Under the pieces are notes generated by a model. It saw nothing but the letters and a program-made list of their open reading frames with translations, had not been told where the DNA came from and searched no databases. From contig JAJNNQ010000075.1 in the NCBI GenBank assembly GCA_027886175.1, positions 84,671,001 to 84,735,000 of the forward strand: DNA of 64,000 nt, written 5' to 3'. This DNA comes from Phylloscopus collybita (lineage: Eukaryota; Chordata; Aves; Passeriformes; Phylloscopidae). Shown here piece after piece: positions 55,858 to 64,000 of this stretch. A program made the position numbers and the translations under genes. Positions within the stretch are counted from its first letter, which is position 1; the number at the start of each line of letters is the position of its first letter.

Positions 55858-58800
55858 CTGCAAACACAAGCAGAGGGGGGAATAATGACACTCAAGTACC
55901 ATTTCACACCCATTTAACTGCCCCCACACCAGAAGAAGAGGAGCTTCACCATGTGAGTGTGTAGACAGCACTTTAAAGTACTTCCAGTTCCAAGTACCCC
56001 CACATTCAGTGAGGGAAAACCAGATTTTGCTTAGCATGCCACCCTTCTCCATTTAGACAAGACACACCAAGGAGCAGTAAGTGCAGAAGTCAGTGTTGGC
56101 TGCCTCTAAAGTATCTGGCACTATTCAGCAGTGGAAGCAGGAGATTAGACTTTACAAGCCACTGCCTTGATCCATTACACCAAACACTGAGTGCTGAATA
56201 TTTCCTACATAAAATCACATTATGGTTGGAACTTCTCAACACATTGGAGATGTAATAAAATGCATAATTTTCAGAAAAAAAAAAAAAAGTATGAAAGTAG
56301 ACTCATCTTCCTCCAGTTAGAGGCACAGAAACTGCTTGTGAAAAGCCCATTCAGTGTTCTCTCCCAATGCTTGGCTATGCAAGCAAACTCTCTTGCAATT
56401 CCTCCGTCTAGCTCATCAGCATCTCTCCATGCCCTGATGCAGGAGGCTTGGCACAGCTCACAGTCCTGAGTCTGTCTTTGCTGGGTGCCCCCACACACAA
56501 GTGGCACTGCAGGTGTTTCTTTGGGGCAAGCTATTCCCTCCTACGGTGACACGACTGAGGTCTCCTGCCAGCAGAGTGTCATCCTTAAATCTTAAATGAC
56601 TCATTTTAACAAAATGTGTGAGAGTTGACAGCTCATCCTTCGTTTTCCAGAGACCCTGCTGCCTGCAGAGGGAGATCTCCCTGCGAGTTTAATCACTGGC
56701 ACCCTGCTTCCCTACCAAGCCTGCAAGGGCAACACACTTCCTACCCTTCCTCTGTGAGATGTCGTCTATTCCCAAACCCTCTGGAGATCAGAGGGGCTCA
56801 GGTGCTCAGTTCCTGGCCCAATGCAGAGCTGTTACTATCAACAAAAACCGGCCATTACAGATGACAACTTGCAGAAGGGAAAAGGACTGCTTTATGTCAA
56901 ATACTTGAGAAAAAAACAGTTTCCCTGACTATTAAGCATCCTAGAAATCACTGTACAAATAAACCTACAAATGCCAAATTCACTCAGCCAACTACAGAGT
57001 TAAAGCTAATCTTCATTCAATCCTTTCCAAAATCCACTGCTGCTTACTTGACAGCTGAAGGACAGCAAACATAGGTTTCAAAAGACGCTCTTGGGACACT
57101 GACTGGATCAAAAATTCACATATGTATGTTCCAGTTCTTCACACTCAGCAGAGCATCTTTCACAGACAACAGTGACTTCCCCTAATGCTGCAAAAGCCCT
57201 TTTTAAAAACCTGCCAGCTTTCTGATGGCAATTTAGAAACCCAGCTGAATGCAACTATTGTGCAACTGGCCTCCCTGCAACTTCATTAATACACTCAACA
57301 TGAGTAATCGACACAACCAGTCCCAAATGCATGGCAAATCTCTCTCCAAGCTGGCTCTGGAGCAACAAAAGCCTGGCTCATTTACATCAGTGATTGCAAT
57401 GGCTAAATTGTATCTCAACCCCCCTGAGAAGGACCTGAGGTGAGTTTTAAATGCTGCTGTAGAAGGACATCAAGCAAGCTGAAAGAAAACGGGAAAAGGC
57501 AACAACAAAGACGGCTCTGTCATTTATGGGTCAAGTGGCTTCAGATTTGCAGGGAGGAAAAAAAGTTTTTCCATATGACGTCAGTAATTAGAGTAGGCAT
57601 TACTTTTTCCAGTGGCATCAAAACCTAGCAGAAGAAGGCTTGAAAGTACATTTTGGTGTGTGGCCTTAAAAGGGGTGTCTTTCAGGTTTAACTACACTGC
57701 AGATGTGAAAATGTGAAGGGAAGAAAAAAAGAGAAAACTGAAAATTCTGTCAGGAATTTTTTGTTGTTTCCATGCACATCAGGAAACCAGCTACAGTGCA
57801 AGAGGGGCAGCACCCTCATGATTCATGCTGTTTTTGCAGGTGACAAGGGGCAGCAGGTGGAAAAGAAAAACATTCTGAGTGCTTTGGGGCATTGCTGCTC
57901 CTCAGCATGAGGAATTCCATGGCAGGGGCCAGTGTCTGTACTTCGAACACTCTCCAGCTGCAGAGTGGAGCCTGGAGAGGGAGTGCGAGGGCTGCTGGCA
58001 CCCACAGTGAGTCCCAGCTTTCTCCCTCACACCTCTGCCTGCCAGTGGCTGCTGCGGGGGGCTTTCCTATGGCATGACCCCCTGGATGATTGATCAGGGC
58101 CACTTTCCCAGCCCCTACTCACCCACTGGCACTGGGGAAGCATTGGGTTTGCATGAGGTTTATGGTCCTAATGTGGGCAAATCGCAAAGGGACCTTGGTT
58201 CAAAATTTCGTCCTCAGAAAGATACTGCTTGTTCATGGGGTAGAATTTCCTTGCTTGCTACCTGAGTGTTTGCCAGAGAGCAGCGAGACATCCTCACTGA
58301 CATCCTAAGGGAAGGTTCTTGTCCTCCTCAGCACTACTCAGGAGAGCAGAGAATTGTTAATCCTGTCTTCAGACAGCCGTGTCTGCATTGAGCAAATGAG
58401 TCTGCACACAACATGGCTCAGAGTACAAACAAGTAAGCCAGAGAGATGCCCAGGATAAATGAGGCTTTGGGAGAGCATCTGGTCTAGCCTCCTGCACAAA
58501 GCAGGGCCAGCACTGAAATCAGACCAGGTTTTCCAGCTCAACCACTTCTCAAAGTTAGTCCTTGAAAACCTCCACAGCTTTTCCCTCCCTTTACGTAAGG
58601 GACATTATGTGCAGTCAGCCCTTGATCTCATGGAGCAAGCACCACCTTTGAGAAGAAGCCAGGCCTTATTCAGGTCCCAGTAAACAGCCCTGCATCCTAC
58701 TGGATTGAGGAATGCATTCAGTGCAGGTAGCTGGGTGGGCAAGATGTGGTGTCAGCTGCAGACTGAGCTCTGGGGGGCAAGACCCCAAGATGAGAGGCTG

Positions 58801-61800
58801 TGAACTGGTGCAGACCCTCCATGTGAATGTGACTGCCAAGTGGCTCCTGGGTGGTCAGATAGGAAAGTTTCCTCAACAACTGGAAATTTGGCTTGAGGCA
58901 GCTACTGATGGGAAAAGACTAATTCAGCCATTGCTGCCCACTCTGGCTGTGTGAGCACAAAAGTGGGACACAGAGAAAAAGCCAGAACCATCTTCCACTT
59001 GACAGTAACTGAGTATGTGCAGGATGAGGAGAGGACAGGCTGTATTTTGTTCAGCCTATTCCTATTTAGTAGACATGCAGGCTGTAGTGGCGTGAAGATT
59101 ATTCCATATGGATTATCAGTGACACTTGGTGCTTTAATTCAGCATTTGGCTGGAGGTCTGCACTGAAGTCCTGGGTACAGAGAAGTGTAGCTCCTGATGA
59201 AGCTCCCCTGCCTACTGCCAGGAGACTGGGGTGAAGTGCACAGATCCAAAGGACCCCTCTGTGACACATGATGATGTGGAACACGATATTGCTGGAGCAG
59301 GTGTCACCACTTGGTGATGAAGATCTGGCTGTTCTCCTCCTGGAACTGTTCATCTCAACACCACAGCAGCAGAGGTGGATGGGTGATGTGGGTTTGCTAT
59401 CATGCCACTGCTACCCCAGGTAATGGCAGTGCTGCTTCCCACTCTCAGGGATTTACAGGTAATGGATTTGATTCAGAAAACCCCAGAGACAACCCCGGTG
59501 CTCTCCTTGCCTTCCTTTTCCTTAAGGTTCCTTGAGATCCAACCAAAAGCATATTAGGTTGTATCATACAATGGTTTGGCATGGAAGGGACCTTAAAGAC
59601 CATCTAAAGTTCCAACCCCCGAAGGGCATCCAGGGTGGCATTTTGGAGAGCAGGTTATGGGGAGTAGCCAGATGCCACCAAAAGGCAAGACAGAAGGCAG
59701 CTTAAGCACACCTCTGCACGAGACAGATTTATGCATGTCCTGAGCTACACCTCCTAATTACAGTCCTGAGTGGATCTTATGGTGGTGGTAGGATTGCAAA
59801 GCAGTGCAGAGTGTCATCATTTCTATAAATAGAGACCCTGAGGCATATCTAGCTGTTGTCACTCGCCTGGTGTCACCCAGCAGAGTCAGGGGAAGCAGAA
59901 TTTTGGCTCCCAGCCAGGATTTTCTCTCCCTCCCGGTAGCAACATAAGTGATTTAAGGGAAAAAAGCTTGCTACATTCAGACTGCACATCTGACCCTACT
60001 TGGCAGATTCTCTTCTGGTTGACATGGTCAATTCCTTATCTGTGTGTCTTTCAAACAGAGACAAGGAGAAAATTAAAAAGGCATAAAACCACCAAACTGA
60101 TTGACACACACATAAATAGCTGTTAGTGTTTCAGGCTGCTGTATAATCTCACTCCTCACATTGCCTTTTCCTGTGGAAATAATGCTATCCGTAAAATACA
60201 TTCACAAATTTAGATAGTGTGAAAAAAAGACCATGGAGCAAGGAGACTGGCTACTCAGATCACAGCTCTGCAATACTTTTGCAAAGTTGTTGAAAAGGCA
60301 TATAATTTGGAGGGGACAAATAAAAAAAAATATCCTCTTTCCTCCACTCTCTCTCCCTCCCACCCACATGACCTACATTCCTGGGAAATTCAGTGAAGTC
60401 AGAGCAAACTCTTGAATTGCTGTGGCATTGCTGAAAGCATAATCCAGAACGCAGAAGCACAGCCTTTGTGCTGTGAAAGATAACTGTGCATGTACAAAAT
60501 GATACAAACCCCTGACCACACAAAGATGTGTTATGGGAAACCCTCCAACAAAGTTCATTTGTCTGATTTCTCCTATTTCCCACGATGAAAATGCTCCTCT
60601 TTAGAAAAACTTCAAGCCTCTGCTAAGCCAGGTCTCTATGTGAAGAGAAAGACAGCTTTATCTGCAGTAAAGGCAGAGAGGCAGGCTTGCAGAGGACCTC
60701 TATGCACCAAAAGCATTTACACCACAGGTTTCAACAGCTCCCTTCCACTGAAGTGCCCCTGCAGCTATCCTGGCTAACCTGCCCTATGGAGGCAGGGGTT
60801 GCTGGCACCTGTGTCCTCCTCTGCACAGTCATGGAATTTCTCCTTTAATATCAAGATGCAGACTTACCCGACTGCTGCTTGAACAAACCCCACAGAGTTA
60901 GTCAAGCAATGACAATGTTCAACCACACAAACCGCTTCAGCTGAGTATTTCAGACCCTACCAAGCTGCAATTTATGCGCTGCCAGGCCTGCTGATCATCA
61001 CCACGATGGGACACAAGGTGGAGCTATGGAAAACAAAGCCTCTCTATACACAGACACGCATTACTGGCGCAGGCTGACTGCAGCTACTGTGAAAAGCGGC
61101 CCTGAAGTTGCTGTGAGGTCTCCAATTACGTGGGGCCTCCCCTCCCATACAATGCGATAAGTTACACAGCCCGTTATCAATTAAATGAGGATAATGTTGT
61201 CCCCATCTTTTGAGGGGGGCTCCAAAGTCTCACCTGATCACTGTGGGTGTGATTTCAGCACAGAAGAACACGCTGAGGCTTCCAACAGCATGCGAAGAAA
61301 ACATACCCACGATGGAAAATGCAACAGAGAATTTGTCTTTGACGCTGTCACTCATACCTGGCAAGACAAGTGTGTTCATAAAAAGTAAAAATGAGGTCAA
61401 ATTTCTAAGGAAGAAAACAATTAAAGAAGTTTACATTACTCTTCTCCCTCAACAAGAATTTGAGTAATTTTGGAGTACTAATTTAAAACTGGTATTTATA
61501 AAATTCACTCTCCAAGCTCCTGAGATACAAACACACATTAAAAAAACCATAACATCATGCCAAAAAATGGCAGTGATCTCTGATTTTTTTTTTTTTATGC
61601 TCAGCCACACAGAAAAGGTAAAACCTATGAAGAAACAGATCTTTGGGCAGTCTTTTAGGCACCAGCCTCTATCCTCTCATGTTTGACAGACAAGTGGAGG
61701 CAGGCAGCATTCCTCAAGCTGCCAAACACCTCGTGGAGTGGGGCTTGGGCACTGGAGAGGCTTCCAGGACAAGAGGGGAAAAAACTAAAAGTGTTCCCAT

Positions 61801-63179
61801 CTCTGTGCTAAGCCTCTGCATGTAATCAGTCTGCAAACTCTGCTGTAACTCCCAGCTTGACCACTGTGGGTGAGAACAGCTGATGCCAAGGCCAGTGAAG
61901 CGCTCCCTTAAGTCGGGGCTGTTTGCTCAATCATTTCACGGCTGGATGGCAGCAAGGCTTCCGGAGCAAACAGTGTCTATCAAGCACTTGCAGAAACCCC
62001 AGTAAATCTAAACAAAGCTCAAGGAAACAGTCTCTGGCCATGATGACAGTACATCTCTCACTTGATCCCTGCTTGCCGCCTTCTGTGAGCAGGGGTGGCA
62101 CCTCCGACCAGGGCTGTGGCCTGTCGAGGCCCGTGAGGAGGCCACGTCACTCACAGACACCACTGCACCACACAAGGGGAACACATCGTCCCTGACAGGA
62201 GCACTGGGGACAGGACTGGAACTTTGTAGCCAATGCTCCCTCACCTCTCTACACACACATCCCAAGGCCTGCCTGGAGAAAGAACTGCTGTGTGCAGTCC
62301 CAAGCAGGCATGTTGTCTGGGTTGGATCCAATGAAAATTAACACCTGCTTTTGTTCTTGCTGAATAGATAGCTGTCAGGAGAGCAAAAGGTATTTGGGAG
62401 CTCTCTGGTTACATCTTCTGAAATGTGCTACAGCCTGCTCAGGGCTAAGCTCTTTCTGCAATGCACCTCAAGTCTGGGGGAGAGAGCAAATTCTGCCAGC
62501 TGACGAGGGTGCGGGCACAGCACCTTGCAAACCATGGGTCTCTGGCCACTCTTGCATAGCAGGTGAGGCTACACCATTGACCCCCTCAGGGAGACATGAC
62601 TGCTCAGCAGAACAGACCTTGGAAAAGCTGGGCAAGGACATGTCCATCAAATTGGATACACAAAGGTGAATTTTGTTCCCTTGTAGTTTGTCACTGCATT
62701 GCTTTTACAGTACTTCAGCTTGGGAAAGTATTTTTTAGGTGTATAAGTCCCCTTATCAAAAGTGTCCTTAAGGTGTTTTAGTCCTCTTTTCTTTTCTGGA
62801 AAAAAAAAAATAAAATTCTGAGATTCCTGAACTGGGAATGCTGCTTCTCAGAAGGAAACTTCCTGAGAAAGCCTTAACCTGCATGTCAAACCTTGGGGGA
62901 CCTCTGTACCCTGTCCTGGCATGCAGAGGTGAGCCTGTGTGGAAGGGATGCTACACAAAGAGGCTGCACATAAACGAGCAGGCCTGACTGTGAGTGGAGT
63001 CTCAAGGCACTGCACAGAAGTGGACTTTCCTCTGCACCCCGTTGTGGCAGCAGCTCTGCTCTGGGTGCTTTGGCCCAGGCCTTTTGGATCTACCCATTCC
63101 TGGAGCAGTGCTCCCCACACAATGCAGATTTGTCTGTAAACCATACCTGAGTCTGGAAGTTGACTGTATTTTCCAATCA
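55506..63179 (-). CDS. SLC22A23: SLC22A23, orphan SLC22-family transporter (3' part, three exons)
   Basis: This is the C-terminal part of SLC22A23, an orphan member of the SLC22 organic-ion transporter family (major facilitator fold, plasma membrane). Visible exons in coding order are 63147-63179 (33 nt), 61234-61357 (124 nt) and 55506-55857 (352 nt). They encode a short loop (IGKYSQLPDSG), one membrane segment (FSIVGMFSSHAVGSLSVFFC) with the ITPTVIR signature, two more membrane segments (GLVLASAGFGRLTAPI and IFACCTLICIICILLL) and a long cytoplasmic tail with TRQPLLPHKKGEQPLLLTN. The protein ends TANGMK. The remaining exons should lie beyond 64000. All junctions are phase-compatible. The gene is convergent with PSMG4. 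Confidence 0.94.
55858..61233 (-). other. SLC22A23 last intron
   Basis: A 5.4-kb intron with no further exon recognised. It contains one short CR1 3' end (59553-59640). Confidence 0.8.
59553..59640 (-). mobile_element. Short CR1 LINE 3' end
   Basis: On the minus strand the sequence reads the CR1 terminus: 'GGGTTGGAACTTTAGATGG' then 'TTAAGGTCCCTTCCATGCC' (plus-strand GGCATGGAAGGGACCTTAA) and a terminal 'TTGTATGATAC'. Only the last 90 bp or so remain. Confidence 0.75.
61234..61357 (-). CDS. SLC22A23: SLC22A23 exon, transmembrane segment
   Basis: The acceptor CTTGCCAG precedes the exon. It reads MSDSVKDKFSVAFSIVGMFS then SHAVGSLSVFFCAEITPTVI and ends within an Arg codon before donor GTGAGA. 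The match to mammalian SLC22A23 is nearly complete. Confidence 0.94.
61358..63146 (-). other. SLC22A23 intron between the 33-nt and 124-nt exons
   Basis: A 1.8-kb intron with no repeat or further exon recognised. Confidence 0.8.
63147..63179 (-). CDS. SLC22A23: SLC22A23 33-nt microexon
   Basis: On the minus strand a pyrimidine-rich acceptor ending GGATGCAG precedes TG ATT GGA AAA TAC and onward, giving (L)IGKYSQLPDSG, followed by donor GTATGG. It enters and leaves in phase 1, so it joins correctly to the 124-nt exon to give PDSG-MSDSVKDKF as in mammals. Confidence 0.88.
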
Positions 63180-64000
63180 CTGCATCCAAGACCATGGAAG
63201 TCAGAGAAAGATAAATGAGAGAAAGGGAAAGAAAACAAGAACATATGATTTTTATATGTTTATTTATCTGAAAAAAAAAAAAAAAGGTAACTCCCACATG
63301 CCACCCTAGCCCCACCCTCTGACTCTCAATTCTTTCTCATACCAAAACCATCACATCTTTCCCTGGCCACCAGATAGGACATGCTGTTTCCAGGCATATC
63401 TCAGCTGGAAGACAGCATGCTAATGAGACAGTGATAACAAACCAGAAGTAAAACATATTTAAAAGTCCCAGAATTACCACTGGGATTAACACAAAGGCCT
63501 CTTTGTTGTTAATGAAGGGGGAGAAGAGAAAATGCCCTCCTGCTGCAGCCCTGAGGGAATGTCCAACAGAAGCTTGGGTTAGAGAGTAAAATCTAGGCAT
63601 CAGTGCTGTCAGACTGATGGGAGACCTATTCCCCTCCAAACCCATGAGCTGATGGTCCATGTGTCACACTAGCCACCAATCCTAACCACACAGGAGCACA
63701 CAGCAGCACTGGGCAGCAAGGGGAATGGCATCAGCACAAGCTGAGCACAGCTCTGCTGGTCGTCTCCCACCAGGATTCTGTGACTTCCCAGGTGACACTC
63801 CAGAGTTCAGAGCAGAGATCAAATAAGGAGAGCTTCAAGGTCTGCTGCAGGTTTGTGGCTGGTGGAGCCTCTCTCTCTCACACACCATTCTCATATTCTG
63901 ATTTCATCTTCCAATTACAACCAACTTATGCTAATTTAAAACATGCAAGGTGTTGTGGTAGATTTCATAATAAAGAGGGTAATTGCTTCTCTCCAAACAA
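63180..64000 (-). other. SLC22A23 intron sequence (right edge)
   Basis: No exon recognised. The upstream exon, expected to end in a leucine codon, should lie beyond the window. A hydrophobic minus-strand frame at 63337-63660 has no splice signals fitting the gene. Confidence 0.6.

Noticed and set aside
62848..63315. 155-codon minus-strand frame as a gene
   Set aside because: It reads through intron sequence. Only the 33-nt SLC22A23 microexon (63147-63179) within it is real.
63337..63660. Hydrophobic minus-strand frame as another SLC22A23 exon
   Set aside because: The short LGLLN resemblance is chance. There is no suitable acceptor or donor and the rest does not match the transporter.

Overview
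The window is vertebrate nuclear DNA, almost certainly from a bird. The evidence is spliced genes with GT-AG introns, CR1 LINE 3' ends of avian type on both strands, and two solo LTRs of the kind found in avian ERVL-like elements. The order BPHL (+), TUBB2A (-), TUBB2B (-), PSMG4 (+), SLC22A23 (-) is the same as on human chromosome 6p25. All genes were called by reading exons and splice sites and comparing the translations with remembered family sequences. No database search was run.

Layout: 1-13,400 holds the last four coding exons of BPHL, an alpha/beta-hydrolase, with large introns carrying a CR1 fragment and two solo LTRs. At 13,779-16,235 a complete four-exon class II beta-tubulin gene lies tail-to-tail with BPHL. 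From 16,300 to 27,600 is intergenic DNA with an old CR1 and homopolymer tracts. At 27,865-30,188 lies a second complete four-exon beta-tubulin gene with a strong CpG island and a promoter carrying TATA-like, CRE and CCAAT sites. From 30,900 to 44,500 is a long gene-free stretch that begins CpG-rich and may hold regulatory elements. PSMG4 (three exons) runs from 44,530 to 50,032. From about 51,450 to the right edge is the 3' part of SLC22A23 on the minus strand: a probable 4 kb 3' UTR, the last coding exon, a 124-nt exon and a 33-nt microexon.

The most notable signal is between the two tubulin genes. From the last codons of exon 4 back through intron 3, exon 3 and about 70 bp of intron 2, the copies differ at only 7 positions in about 1,450 bp, including the intron. 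Exons 1-2, introns 1-2, the promoters and the 3' UTRs have diverged. This is the footprint of recent gene conversion, leaving the isotype difference (residues 41 and 55) only in exon 2. No prokaryotic-type system, CRISPR array or convincing RNA gene was seen.
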